Shown: positions 29,097-37,972 of the stretch, piece after piece
Layout: every line of letters begins with the position of its first letter
Position numbering within the stretch: position 1 is the first letter of the stretch
NCBI GenBank assembly: GCA_024693285.1
Contig: JAILLE010000045.1
Location: 61,758-125,757, forward strand
Source of the DNA: Bacteroidales bacterium
GTDB taxonomy: Bacteria > Bacteroidota > Bacteroidia > Bacteroidales > UBA932
Direction: 5' to 3'
Length of the DNA stretch: 64,000 nucleotides
Made by a program: the position numbers and the translations under genes
The notes under the pieces: generated by a model
Seen by the model: only the letters and a program-made list of their open reading frames with translations
What the model was told of the DNA's origin: nothing
Databases searched by the model: none

Positions 29097-29688
29097 ACTC
29101 GCAGCCGCACCAGGTCTGATTGTACAGGGCGCAGGACTTTATCAAGAAGTTCCTGCGCTCTTGCATTCCGCCCTTCCTCCAGTTCTGCCCCCACCAGGTG
29201 ACCGTTGTTCCATCGACGGCCAGAAGGCCTGCTGATTCAACTTGGGAGAGGTCTTTCCAGCGGGATGACGCGAGGGTGGTGGTGAGGATGTCATAGCCGT
29301 GCGAGGCGGCATATTCCGCAGCTCTCAAAAGCCGGAACTCGAAGCAGGCCTGACACCTAGGTCCCCGTTCCGGTCCGGCCAAGGCGGCCCCAGCCTTTGA
29401 TCGCACATACTCCAGCCACGCCCCATGATCATATTCATCATCAACTACTTCCAGCCCGAATAATGCGGCGTACCGGGCCAGTTCTTCCTTGCGTTTGGCA
29501 TATTCCTCAAAAGGTACGATGTTCGAGTTGCTGAAAAACACGCAGGGCCTCAAGCCCTCCTCCACCATCCATTCCAGTATGGCTGTCGAGCAAGGCGCGC
29601 AGCAGCAATGCAGCAGTATGCGGCTTTCTCTTAAGTCGCACCCAGCCGGCACATCAGGCTTGAAACAGCATCCTTCGAAATGACCCAT
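29068..29688 (-). CDS. queH: Epoxyqueuosine reductase QueH
   Basis: A 206-residue protein of the QueH (DUF208) family, which reduces epoxyqueuosine in tRNA without cobalamin. Cysteine motifs that bind the iron-sulfur cluster are visible: HCCCAPC (Cys28-Cys33), RCQACFEFR and the terminal NQTWCGCEFS. SSRWKDLSQV and FFSNSNIVPFEEYAKRKEEL are also typical. The first 20 residues are unusual and the true start may be internal, near the LLHCCC segment. Its 3' end overlaps that of the broken regulator tail to tail by 29 bases. Confidence 0.9.
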   Translation of the reverse strand: MGHFEGCCFKPDVPAGCDLRESRILLHCCCAPCSTAILEWMVEEGLRPCVFFSNSNIVPFEEYAKRKEELARYAALFGLEVVDDEYDHGAWLEYVRSKAGAALAGPERGPRCQACFEFRLLRAAEYAASHGYDILTTTLASSRWKDLSQVESAGLLAVDGTTVTWWGQNWRKGGMQERRNFLIKSCALYNQTWCGCEFSSRKTVDF

Positions 29689-29793
29689 TGTAATTTTAAT
29701 TATATCACCGCAAATATATCAATCAAACAAAGAATAATCGCCATAATTAACAGAAAGAATAGCGATATTTGTCTTATGTTGTATAAGAAAAGA

Positions 29794-31542
29794 ATGAATG
29801 CGATGAAGAGATATCTGTTTTTGGTGGTGGCTCTGCTGGCTTCTCTGGCGGGCGCGTATGCAAAGAATTATCCTGAATGGCTGGACCGGGCGGTATTCTA
29901 CCAGATTTATCCGTCTTCCTATATGGATTCCGACGGAAACGGCATCGGCGACATCCCCGGGATTACTTTGAAGCTCGACTATATCAAGAGTATCGGGGTG
30001 ACGGCCATCTGGCTGAATCCGGTTTATGAATCCGGCTGGATGGACGGTGGTTACGACGTAATCGACTATTACAAGGTGGATCCGCGCTTTGGCACGAACA
30101 CCGACATGGTCAAACTGATCAGTGAGGCCCACAAACGCGGCATCAAGGTTATCATGGACCTCGTCGCCGGCCATACGAGCAATCAGAATGCTTGGTTCCT
30201 CCAATCCATGGAGGAGGACCCGAACCAGCGCTACAGCGACTATTATATCTGGACAGATGAGATCAGCGAAAAGGACAAGGCCGACATCGTCGAGCGATAT
30301 CGCCAGCCGAACCCGCAGTCCAGTACCATAGGCAACTTTGTAGAGAAGAACGCTCCGCGGGCAAAATACTACTTCAAGAATTATTACGAAGCCCAGCCAG
30401 CCCTCAATTACGGATTCGCGAATCCGGATCCGAACCATCCCTGGGAACAGCCCATTGACGCTCCCGGCCCCAAGGCCGTCTGGCAGGAACTCCAGAACAT
30501 TATGGTCTTCTGGTTCGACAAAGGCGCCGACGGCTTCCGCGTGGACATGGCCCAAAGCCTCATCAAGAACGACGAAGGCCACCGCCTGACCAGCGAGAAG
30601 TGGAAAAGCCTGACAGCCTGGATCCATGAGCATTACCCCGAAAACGTCCTCCTTGCTGAGTGGTCCGACCCTGAAATATCTCTCCCTGCGGGTTTCGACA
30701 TCGACTTCTTCCTTCCCTGGCGCAGCGCTACCGGCTACACCAAACTCATTCTTCCCGAGCCCTACGGAAAGCATGCGACCAACTACTTCAACCTTGCCGG
30801 CAAAGGCGAAGTCCGCGAATTCGTCGACTACTACTCCCGCACGGTCAAGACCCTCAGCCAATACGGCTACATGGCCCCGCAGACCTCCAACCACGATGTC
30901 CAGCGACCCAACATCCTGACCCGCAACACTATCGACCAGCTCAAAGTCGCAATCACCTTCTTCCTCACCCTTAAAAGCATCCCCTTCATTTACTACGGTG
31001 ACGAAATCGGCATGAAATATAATCCTGACGCCCCGGAAAAAGAAGGCTCATGTGAGGTCTTCTCCTCCGGCTTCGTCAACGAGCGCTCCGGCTCCCGCAC
31101 ACCCATGCAATGGACCAACGGCAAAAACGCAGGCTTCTCTACTTGCGAGCCAGAGAACCTCTTCCTTCCCGTCGACACCGATAATGGTGCGCTTACAGTC
31201 GAGACCCAGGACGCCGATCCGAACTCCTTGCTGAATTACGTCCGCAAGATCCTGGCGCTCCGCCAGGACTCCCCCGCCATGAGCAACACCGGCGACTGGG
31301 AATACGTTTCCGATCCGGATCAGCCCTACCCGATGGTATACAAGCGCTTCGCCGGAGACGAATTCTACCTCATCGCCCTGAACCCCAGCGGCAAAAAGGT
31401 CACCACCACTTTCCCGACCCTCGGCCGCGCCAGGGCCATCCCCTTCTCCACCGTCGGTAAAGCCACCTTCAATTCCGGCAAAACCACCGATAAGTTGACC
31501 CTCAATCCCGTCACCGCCGTCATCTACCGTCTGGAAAAATGA
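29794..31542 (+). CDS. GH13 alpha-amylase family enzyme, secreted
   Basis: A 582-residue protein from the ATG at 29794; a second ATG lies at 29803. The signal peptide is MKRYLFLVVALLASLAGAYA. The GH13 regions are AVFYQIYPSSYMDSDGNGIGDIPGI, IMDLVAGHTSNQN, GFRVDMAQ (nucleophile Asp), LLAEWSD (acid/base Glu) and SNHDVQRP (stabiliser Asp). The overall wording is closest to oligo-1,6-glucosidase or trehalulose-type exo-enzymes rather than endo-amylases. A -7-like GATATTTG at 29764-29771 supports this start over the longer upstream frame. Its codon choice (CGC, CCC, GCC rich) differs from its neighbours. Confidence 0.92.
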   Translation: MNAMKRYLFLVVALLASLAGAYAKNYPEWLDRAVFYQIYPSSYMDSDGNGIGDIPGITLKLDYIKSIGVTAIWLNPVYESGWMDGGYDVIDYYKVDPRFGTNTDMVKLISEAHKRGIKVIMDLVAGHTSNQNAWFLQSMEEDPNQRYSDYYIWTDEISEKDKADIVERYRQPNPQSSTIGNFVEKNAPRAKYYFKNYYEAQPALNYGFANPDPNHPWEQPIDAPGPKAVWQELQNIMVFWFDKGADGFRVDMAQSLIKNDEGHRLTSEKWKSLTAWIHEHYPENVLLAEWSDPEISLPAGFDIDFFLPWRSATGYTKLILPEPYGKHATNYFNLAGKGEVREFVDYYSRTVKTLSQYGYMAPQTSNHDVQRPNILTRNTIDQLKVAITFFLTLKSIPFIYYGDEIGMKYNPDAPEKEGSCEVFSSGFVNERSGSRTPMQWTNGKNAGFSTCEPENLFLPVDTDNGALTVETQDADPNSLLNYVRKILALRQDSPAMSNTGDWEYVSDPDQPYPMVYKRFAGDEFYLIALNPSGKKVTTTFPTLGRARAIPFSTVGKATFNSGKTTDKLTLNPVTAVIYRLEK

Positions 31543-32076
31543 CCGGATGCATAGTTAACCGGAAGAGGGAGTTACTTTTTTGTCATATATAAGAAACAGA
31601 AAAACCTTTCTTGAACCCCTTTCAAGCGGTTTTGATTCCATTTAGTTTTGCGGAAATCTAAATTTTCGGAACTATTGAATCTTTATCACCACTTCTCCAG
31701 CAGGCCCGCTCCCAGGCGACGAAAACCACCTTTTGCGTTGCCTGGGAGTAAATATTTAACTCCGCAGGCAAGAATTCCCCTTATTCTCTGCCCGCAGAGT
31801 ACCAACATCTACTAAATACGTTCTTCCCATAGGCCTTTTCCTTCGATGCCCCCCCCGGCCCAGATGGTGCCGATTCAGGGACACCTGGAACGGCTCGGCA
31901 GGGATTCCGAGACAGGTGGTGCGGAAGAAGGGACACCTGTGCCATCCACCGCTGGCTGCGGGTCAGGAAACAAAAAAAAAGATAAATCGTCATAAGAAAC
32001 AAAAAACATTTTACGTCACAAAACGCCGTCCTCTTCGTCTTATTATAGGCAAGGGGACGATTTTTGTTGAAATAGT
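31543..32076. other. Non-coding, palindrome-rich interval
   Basis: No supportable gene. A strong hairpin spans 31709-31748: arms CTCCCAGGC and GCCTGGGAG, extended by a G-T wobble and further pairs. A second imperfect hairpin spans about 31759-31801, and the AT-rich link between them is itself nearly palindromic (GGAGTAAATATTTAACTCC, 31743-31761). Further on, AGGGACACCTG occurs twice (around 31875 and 31931). There is no T run after the hairpins, so these are not ordinary terminators. Confidence 0.6.
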
Positions 32077-32107
32077 GTTGCAAATAAGAAAATAATACTT
32101 ACATTTG
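32077..32107 (+). promoter_or_regulatory. Bacteroidetes-type promoter P1 upstream of the ABC efflux operon
   Basis: GTTG at 32077-32080 is separated by 19 bases from TACATTTG at 32100-32107, a full -7 match (TAnnTTTG) at the spacing typical of the Bacteroides primary sigma factor. The downstream palindrome would cover the transcription start. Confidence 0.75.
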
Positions 32108-32108
32108 C

Positions 32109-32132
32109 AGTGTATTAGTTTTGTAATACACT
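32109..32132. promoter_or_regulatory. Perfect inverted-repeat operator, GntR/YtrA-like
   Basis: AGTGTATTA-N6-TAATACACT, two perfect 9-base arms, begins two bases after the P1 -7 box. AGTGTA...TACACT arms are known for YtrA-subfamily GntR repressors, which usually control ABC transporters. Here an ABC efflux operon follows, but no GntR gene lies in the window. Binding is inferred. Confidence 0.65.
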
Positions 32133-32185
32133 AATAACAATAAAGGTGAGGCCTAAAGAAAATGTAAAATTTTATTAAATAATTA

Positions 32186-32214
32186 TTGATTTTCGATAAT
32201 TATTTATATTTTTG
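32186..32214 (+). promoter_or_regulatory. Second promoter P2 directly upstream of the ABC ATPase gene
   Basis: TTG at 32186-32188 and TATTTTTG at 32207-32214 (full TAnnTTTG match) with 18 bases between. The likely start is about 32221, giving a short leader before the ATG at 32237. This promoter excludes the upstream in-frame TTG as translation start. Confidence 0.6.
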
Positions 32215-32236
32215 CGAAAACGAACAACAAAAAAAT

Positions 32237-32959
32237 ATGCTGATAGAGCTAAAAGACGTCAACAAGACATACTTCGGAGCGCAGCCGCTGCATGTTTTGA
32301 AAGGTATCAACCTCGGGATCGAGCGCGGAGAGTTCGTGTCCATCATGGGAGCCTCTGGATCCGGGAAGTCCACCCTTCTGAACATTCTCGGGATCCTGGA
32401 CAATTATGATTCTGGAGAATACAGGATCAATGGGCAGCTGATTTGGGATCTGAGCGAGGCGAAGGCGGCCGAGTACCGCAACAAGATGATTGGCTTCATA
32501 TTCCAATCCTATAACCTGATCAGTTTCAAGACCGCTGTCGAAAATGTGGAACTGCCCCTGTTCTATCAAGGGGTCAGCCGCCACAAACGTCATGAGATGG
32601 CGATGGAATATATTGAGCGCCTGGGACTTAAGGATTGGGCCGGGCACTATCCCAACGAAATGTCTGGCGGCCAGAAGCAAAGGGTGGCTATCGCCAGGGC
32701 GCTTGTGACCAAGCCGGACATCATCCTGGCCGACGAGCCCACCGGAGCCCTCGACTCCAAGACTTCCGTTGAAATCATGGATCTTCTCAAGGAACTAAAT
32801 GAGAAAGAGAAGCTTACGATCATTGTTGTCACACATGAGAGCGGAGTCGCCAACTACACGAACAGGATCATCCATATAAAAGACGGTGTCATCGGCCAGA
32901 TAGAGGAGAACAGGGCACATGATTCAGTCAGGTTCGGCTCTGACGGACCCCTTAAATAA
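32237..32959 (+). CDS. MacB-type ABC transporter ATP-binding protein
   Basis: A 240-residue ATPase of the MacB/LolD type. It has Walker A GASGSGKST, the Q loop FIFQSYNLI, signature MSGGQKQRVAIARAL, Walker B IILADEPTGALD and H-loop VVTHE. The ATG at 32237 is chosen because the longer frame from 32186 runs through a promoter. It is the first gene of a five-gene run with two FtsX-like permeases, an adaptor and a TolC-like channel. It would drive the mechanotransmission-type efflux cycle at the inner membrane. Confidence 0.95.
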   Translation: MLIELKDVNKTYFGAQPLHVLKGINLGIERGEFVSIMGASGSGKSTLLNILGILDNYDSGEYRINGQLIWDLSEAKAAEYRNKMIGFIFQSYNLISFKTAVENVELPLFYQGVSRHKRHEMAMEYIERLGLKDWAGHYPNEMSGGQKQRVAIARALVTKPDIILADEPTGALDSKTSVEIMDLLKELNEKEKLTIIVVTHESGVANYTNRIIHIKDGVIGQIEENRAHDSVRFGSDGPLK

Positions 32960-32970
32960 AGCGGTAAAAG

Positions 32971-34233
32971 ATGCTGGATCTATTCTCGGAAATATGGAGT
33001 ACCCTGCGGCAGAACAAGCTGCGCACGACCCTGACAGGCCTTGCCGTCAGTTGGGGTATTATAATTATTATCGTTCTGATCGGAACTGGCAACGGCTTGA
33101 TGAATGCGTTGCTGAACAATTCGATGGACGAGATCCAGAATATAATCTCGGTCTTCCCTGGCGTGACCAGCAAGCCCTACAACGGAATCAAGGAAGGGAC
33201 AGGGGTTCGTTTTAATTACAGGGACATCTCTTTCTCTGATCAGTTCAGCGAGAAGATAGACAGGGCTTTCGGCAATCTGGAGTTCTCGGATACGATAAGC
33301 TTTGGCCGCGAGGCCCTTTCTTCCGAAGTCTACGGAGTTGATCCTCTAATTAAGGATGTTTGGTGGGTCAAGATGGTCGCCGGTCGCTTCATCAACAAGA
33401 AAGACCTTGATGAAAACAGCAAGCATATAGTCATCGACGAGGACGCCTCCTCTCAATTGCTTGGAGATTCAAAAGACTATTCCCAGCTGCTTGGAAAGCA
33501 TATCACGGTTGGAAATATCCCGTTCAAAGTCATAGGAATAAACGAGTCTCAAGAACAATCCTGGGGGCATGACGCTTATATTCCCTATACTACGGCGAAG
33601 ACTATGCGCACCGAGGGAGCATGGCTCAACAGGATCACCCTCGAGTTCCATGATCTTGAGACAAAAGAGGCTAACGAAGAATTTGAGAAAGCCTACAAGA
33701 GAGGTATCAACATATTCCACGGCTATGATCCCGAAGACACCAGGACGACCTATCTGAGCAACGCTTACCTTAATAATCAAGAGATGAGCAAGGCGATACG
33801 TATCATACGTCTGGCTCTGTGGATTCTCGGTTTCCTGACCCTTCTTAGCGGAATAGTCGGAGTGTCCAACATCATGCTGATCACAGTCAAGGAGCGCATC
33901 CATGAGTTCGGCATCCGGAAGGCGCTGGGTGCCAAGCCGATGTCAATCATGAAGCTGATAGTGGTCGAGAGTGTTGTGATAACCGCCGTGTTCGGTTATA
34001 TAGGCATGGTGTTGGGGATGGTGGCGGATTTCGCCTTGGACAAGACTATCGGTTCCCACCCGATGGATCTAGGTATTACCCAGCTATATATATTCAAGAA
34101 TATTGGAGTCGGATTCGATGTCGCGATTGAAGCCACGTTGCTTCTCATCGTGGCAGGAACGATCGCGGGTATCATCCCGGCCTGGAAGGGCGCCAGGGTT
34201 CGTCCGATAGAGGCTTTGAGAGCGGATAAATAG
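32971..34233 (+). CDS. MacB/FtsX-type ABC permease (first)
   Basis: A 420-residue permease with one N-terminal helix (TGLAVSWGIIIIIVLIGTGNGLM), a periplasmic MacB_PCD domain (about residues 50-270) and three C-terminal helices. These contain LSGIVGVSNIMLITVKERIHEFGIRKALGAKP, the conserved FtsX cytoplasmic loop motif. It ends ARVRPIEALRADK. It lacks the ATPase domain fused in E. coli MacB, so the ATPase gene just upstream is its partner. It forms a probable heterodimer with the next gene. Confidence 0.93.
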   Translation: MLDLFSEIWSTLRQNKLRTTLTGLAVSWGIIIIIVLIGTGNGLMNALLNNSMDEIQNIISVFPGVTSKPYNGIKEGTGVRFNYRDISFSDQFSEKIDRAFGNLEFSDTISFGREALSSEVYGVDPLIKDVWWVKMVAGRFINKKDLDENSKHIVIDEDASSQLLGDSKDYSQLLGKHITVGNIPFKVIGINESQEQSWGHDAYIPYTTAKTMRTEGAWLNRITLEFHDLETKEANEEFEKAYKRGINIFHGYDPEDTRTTYLSNAYLNNQEMSKAIRIIRLALWILGFLTLLSGIVGVSNIMLITVKERIHEFGIRKALGAKPMSIMKLIVVESVVITAVFGYIGMVLGMVADFALDKTIGSHPMDLGITQLYIFKNIGVGFDVAIEATLLLIVAGTIAGIIPAWKGARVRPIEALRADK

Positions 34234-34244
34234 GAGGGAAGGTC

Positions 34245-35495
34245 ATGAGATTCGATATCGACAGATATAAAGAGATAGTTGACACCCTGTCACGCAACCG
34301 CAGCAGGACCCTCCTGACCGGTTTCGGAATATTCTGGGGCATATTCATGCTGCTCATCATGCTGGGTGGTGGAAATGGTCTCAAAACCATTCTCAATGAG
34401 AATTTCGAAGGCTTCGCATCCAACGCCATCATGGTTGGAAGTGGCAGAACCTCAAAGCCTTACGGGGGATTTAAGAGGGATCGATTCTGGTACATGGACA
34501 ATAATGACATCGACGCCATAAAGACCCTTATCCCCGAAGCTGACATAGTCACGATGATGGATGCCGACTGGGGAGGAGCCATAGCCTACGGAGAGAATTC
34601 ATATTCCGGAATCGTCAAGGGCATGACCCATGAATATCGTGGAGTTGAATCTCCAAAGATGATGTTCGGACGCTGGCTGAATGAGGTTGATTGCACCCAG
34701 GAAAGAAAAGTCTGTGTGATTGGAAAAAGGGTGTGGTCCAACCTGTTCCCTGATGGAGATGATCCTACCGGCCGTTTTATCAAGGTCAAGAACTCCTACT
34801 TCCAGGTTATCGGTGTTGACGGACGCGACGGAGGAATCAACATCAACGGAAGTCCCGCCCAGAGCGTGGTGATTCCCTACCAGCTTATGGACAAGATGAA
34901 TAATAGGGGAGGAAGGTTTGACATCATGTGTATGACAGCTAAGGAAGGAGCTGATTCTGAGGAGTTTCAAGAAAAAGTCAGAGCCCTTCTGTCAAGGCGT
35001 CATTCAATTGCCCCTGACGACAAGAACGCAATGATGATGCTTGACACGGAGAAGATATTCAAGATTGTGGATAACCTTTTCAAGGGAGTCAACATCCTTG
35101 TCATCCTGGTCGGACTCGGCACCCTTTTGGCCGGAGCCATCGGAGTGTCCAACATTATGATGGTGACTGTCAAGGAACGCACGACAGAGATCGGCATCCG
35201 CAGGGCTATTGGAGCCACTCCGAAGATGATCCTGTCGCAGATTATCACCGAAAGCGTCGGTTTGACAGTGCTGGCCGGGATGTTCGGAATCCTGTTCTCT
35301 GTGCTGATCCTTTGGGCCGCGGGGAATGTTGTGTCCAGCTTGCCGGATTTCTCCGATCCGATCTCTTTCCAGATCGGTTTCTGGATTGGTATAGCGGTGT
35401 TTTCACTGCTTGCTGTCCTTGGGGTCCTGGCCGGCCTTGCCCCTGCCCTTAGGGCTATGAATATCAAACCTGTAGACGCCATGAGAGACGAATAA
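34245..35495 (+). CDS. MacB/FtsX-type ABC permease (second)
   Basis: A 416-residue paralogue of the preceding permease, with TGFGIFWGIFMLLIMLGGGNGL as the first helix, a MacB_PCD periplasmic domain, AGAIGVSNIMMVTVKERTTEIGIRRAIGATP and a terminal NIKPVDAMRDE. Two different permeases with one ATPase indicate a heterodimeric transmembrane part, as in many Bacteroidetes systems. It lies 11 bases after the first permease. Confidence 0.93.
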   Translation: MRFDIDRYKEIVDTLSRNRSRTLLTGFGIFWGIFMLLIMLGGGNGLKTILNENFEGFASNAIMVGSGRTSKPYGGFKRDRFWYMDNNDIDAIKTLIPEADIVTMMDADWGGAIAYGENSYSGIVKGMTHEYRGVESPKMMFGRWLNEVDCTQERKVCVIGKRVWSNLFPDGDDPTGRFIKVKNSYFQVIGVDGRDGGININGSPAQSVVIPYQLMDKMNNRGGRFDIMCMTAKEGADSEEFQEKVRALLSRRHSIAPDDKNAMMMLDTEKIFKIVDNLFKGVNILVILVGLGTLLAGAIGVSNIMMVTVKERTTEIGIRRAIGATPKMILSQIITESVGLTVLAGMFGILFSVLILWAAGNVVSSLPDFSDPISFQIGFWIGIAVFSLLAVLGVLAGLAPALRAMNIKPVDAMRDE

Positions 35496-35510
35496 TAAAA
35501 ACAAAAAGAT

Positions 35511-36605
35511 ATGAGAAAGAACCTTAAGTACATCATTCTGGCGCTGGTCGCCATCATCTTCGTGGCCACATTCGTGGCCCTGTGGAAGAACTCCAGGCCG
35601 AAAGAGATCCGTTACGAGCAGTTGGAAGCTACTGTCAAGGACATCCAGAAGACATCCGTCGTGACCGGAAAAATTATCCCCAGGGACGAGGTCAATATCA
35701 AGCCTCAGATCAGCGGTATCATCTCAGAGCTTTACAAAGAGGCTGGAGAGAATGTCGTTGAGGGAGAGATTATCGCCAAGGTCAAGGTTATTCCCGAGAT
35801 GAGCTCATTGAGTTCCGCGCAGTCAAGAGTCCGCCTGGCCGAGATCAACTTAAAGCAGGCCCAGACCAACTATGACCGTGAGAAAGCCCTTTATGACAAG
35901 AATCTTGTCAGCGCTGAGGAATATGACCAGGTAAGCCAGGCTCTGGCCCAGGCCAAAGAAGAGAAGGCCGCCGCCATCGAGACCTTAGAAGTTGTCCGCG
36001 ACGGAGTGTCGAAGAGCAACGCAAGGTCGAGCTCAACTCTCATCAGGTCAACTATTTCCGGATTGATTTTGGATATTCCCGTGAAGGTTGGAAACTCTGT
36101 GACACAGAGCAACACGTTCAATGACGGAACGACCATCGCTACCGTGGCGAATATGGGTGATTTGATTTTCGACGGCTTCATCGATGAGACAGAAGTCGGT
36201 CGTGTCCACGAGGGCGTGCCGATGAAGATCACAGTCGGCGCCTTGAAAGATGTGACCTTTGACGCCGTGATGGAGTTCATATCCCCGAAGGCCCAGGAGA
36301 AGAACGGGACCAACGAGTTCGAGATCAAGGCCGCAGTGACCGTCCCTGACAGTATAACGGTTCGTTCCGGCTATAGCGCCAACGCTGAGATCCGGCTTGA
36401 AGGCGTGGAAGGAGTCCTGTCCATCCCTGAGAGCGCTTTGTCCTTCGAAGGTGATTCTACCTTCGTCTATCTTGTGAAGGGTGAAAAGAAATATGAGAAA
36501 GCCCCTGTTGTCACCGGTCTTTCCGATGGAATCAACATCGAGGTCAAGTCTGGCCTTAAGGAAGGTGATAAGGTACGTGGCAACCAGATAATCGAGAAGA
36601 AGTGA
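35511..36605 (+). CDS. Periplasmic adaptor (membrane fusion) protein, HlyD/MacA-like
   Basis: A 364-residue adaptor with an N-terminal anchor (YIILALVAIIFVATFVALW). A lipoyl-like half (GKIIPRDEVNIKPQISGIISELYKEAGENVVEGEIIAKV) is followed by an alpha-helical hairpin (about residues 100-165, AEINLKQAQTNYDREKALYDKNLVSAEEYDQ), the second lipoyl half (STISGLILDIPVKVGNSV) and beta-barrel regions. It links the MacB-like permeases to the TolC-like channel and overlaps the channel gene by four bases. Confidence 0.94.
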   Translation: MRKNLKYIILALVAIIFVATFVALWKNSRPKEIRYEQLEATVKDIQKTSVVTGKIIPRDEVNIKPQISGIISELYKEAGENVVEGEIIAKVKVIPEMSSLSSAQSRVRLAEINLKQAQTNYDREKALYDKNLVSAEEYDQVSQALAQAKEEKAAAIETLEVVRDGVSKSNARSSSTLIRSTISGLILDIPVKVGNSVTQSNTFNDGTTIATVANMGDLIFDGFIDETEVGRVHEGVPMKITVGALKDVTFDAVMEFISPKAQEKNGTNEFEIKAAVTVPDSITVRSGYSANAEIRLEGVEGVLSIPESALSFEGDSTFVYLVKGEKKYEKAPVVTGLSDGINIEVKSGLKEGDKVRGNQIIEKK

Positions 36606-37930
36606 TGAAAAGAATACTTTTTTTACCCATAACCGTTATTTTGATGTCCTGGGCCGCTTCTGGCCAGACCCACAGCGGCCCCTGGACTTTAGCCGAATGC
36701 ATCCGTCACGCTCAGGAGAATAACCTGACCCTCCAGCAGACGGAACTGCAGGTCAAGCAAAGGGAGATCCAGCTGGAGACCGCCAAGGGCAGCCGCTTGC
36801 CGATGGTCAGCGGTAGCGCCAGCGAGAACTTTTCCTTCGGACGAGGTCTTACCGCGGATAACACTTATTCCAACACCAACACGACCAGCACCGGCTTCTC
36901 TCTTGGCACTTCCGTTCCGGTTTTCCAGGGCTTGAGGATAAGCAATGGAATTAAAGAGAATGAGTTGGGCCTTAAAGCCGCCACCGCCGACCTGCAGAAA
37001 GCCAGGGAGGATATGAGCGTGTCGGTCGCCCAGGCCTATACCCAGATACTGTATAACATGGAGCTGCTGGATGTGGCCCTGAACCAGGTCGGAATCGACT
37101 CCCTTCAGCTGGTCAGGCTCGAGGCTCTGCTTGAGAACGGAAAGGCCTCTACTTCCCAGGTTGCCCAGCAGAAGGCGGCCCTTGGGCAAAGCCGCCTGTC
37201 GGCCACCCAGGCCCGCAACAATCTCAATATCTCCCTTCTGGACTTGTCCCAGCTTCTGGAACTTCCTGATCCTGAGGGATTCTCCATAGTCCGTCCGAAT
37301 GTCCCTATCGATGGGATCCTGCTTGGAAATCCTGAGGACATCTATGCGGAGGCCATCCAGAACAAACCTGCCGTGAAGGCCGAGATGTTCCGTTTGGACG
37401 CCACTGAATTCTCAATAAAGAGCGCCAAAGGTGCTTTTCTGCCTTCATTAAGCGCCAGCGGTGGAATCGGAACCAATTACTACACGATGAGCGCGGCTCC
37501 TTCGGCGGTGTTCTTTGACCAGATCAAGAACAACTTCAGCCAGTATCTTGGCCTTTCGCTCAGCGTGCCGATTTTCTCCGGATTCCAGAACCGGAATCAG
37601 GTCCGTTCCGCCGAACTTGCCAGGACAAACCAGAGACTTCTTCTCGAGAACACAAAGAAATCCCTCTACAAAGAGATACAGCAGGCCTATTACAACGCTG
37701 TGGCGGCTTCTGAGAAGTACCGTTCCAGTGTCGACGCACAGGCCAGCGCCAGGGAGTCTTTCGAACTTGTCCAGGCCAAGTACGAGAACGGCAAGGCCAA
37801 CATTACCGAATTCAACGAGTCAAGGGACACTTGGCTCAGGGCAGAGTCCGATCTCGTGCGTTCCCGCTACGAGTATCTCTATTCCGCCAAACTGCTTGAT
37901 TTCTACCGAGGGCGTCCGCTGGAGTTCTGA
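36602..37930 (+). CDS. TolC-family outer-membrane efflux protein
   Basis: A 442-residue protein with a signal peptide (ending AASGQ) and two OEP repeats of long helices: WTLAECIRHAQENNLTLQQTELQVKQREIQLETAKG and the related second half with PSLSASGGIGTNYY, YLGLSLSVPIFSGFQNRNQV and SAKLLDFYRG. It forms the outer-membrane channel of the tripartite efflux pump encoded by the four upstream genes. The pump's substrate (peptide, antibiotic or lipid) cannot be read from sequence. Confidence 0.95.
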   Translation: MMKRILFLPITVILMSWAASGQTHSGPWTLAECIRHAQENNLTLQQTELQVKQREIQLETAKGSRLPMVSGSASENFSFGRGLTADNTYSNTNTTSTGFSLGTSVPVFQGLRISNGIKENELGLKAATADLQKAREDMSVSVAQAYTQILYNMELLDVALNQVGIDSLQLVRLEALLENGKASTSQVAQQKAALGQSRLSATQARNNLNISLLDLSQLLELPDPEGFSIVRPNVPIDGILLGNPEDIYAEAIQNKPAVKAEMFRLDATEFSIKSAKGAFLPSLSASGGIGTNYYTMSAAPSAVFFDQIKNNFSQYLGLSLSVPIFSGFQNRNQVRSAELARTNQRLLLENTKKSLYKEIQQAYYNAVAASEKYRSSVDAQASARESFELVQAKYENGKANITEFNESRDTWLRAESDLVRSRYEYLYSAKLLDFYRGRPLEF

Positions 37931-37941
37931 AAAATCATCAT

Positions 37942-37949
37942 TATATTTG
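37942..37949 (+). promoter_or_regulatory. Bacteroidetes -7 promoter element for the S41 protease gene
   Basis: TATATTTG matches TAnnTTTG and lies 23-30 bases before the candidate starts at 37973 and 37979. No -33 TTTG is evident. It favours a start at or after 37973. Confidence 0.5.
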
Positions 37950-37972
37950 GACATTGTTCCGAATATTAATTG

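Noticed and set aside
29680..29793. N-terminal extension of the GH13 gene
   Set aside because: It precedes a normal signal peptide and crosses a -7-like element.
29719..30894. 391-residue open frame antisense to the GH13 gene
   Set aside because: No domain features; the GH13 sense frame has all catalytic regions.
31781..32083. 100-residue minus-strand open frame in the palindrome-rich gap
   Set aside because: Composition is unlike a protein, with no start context and no family resemblance.
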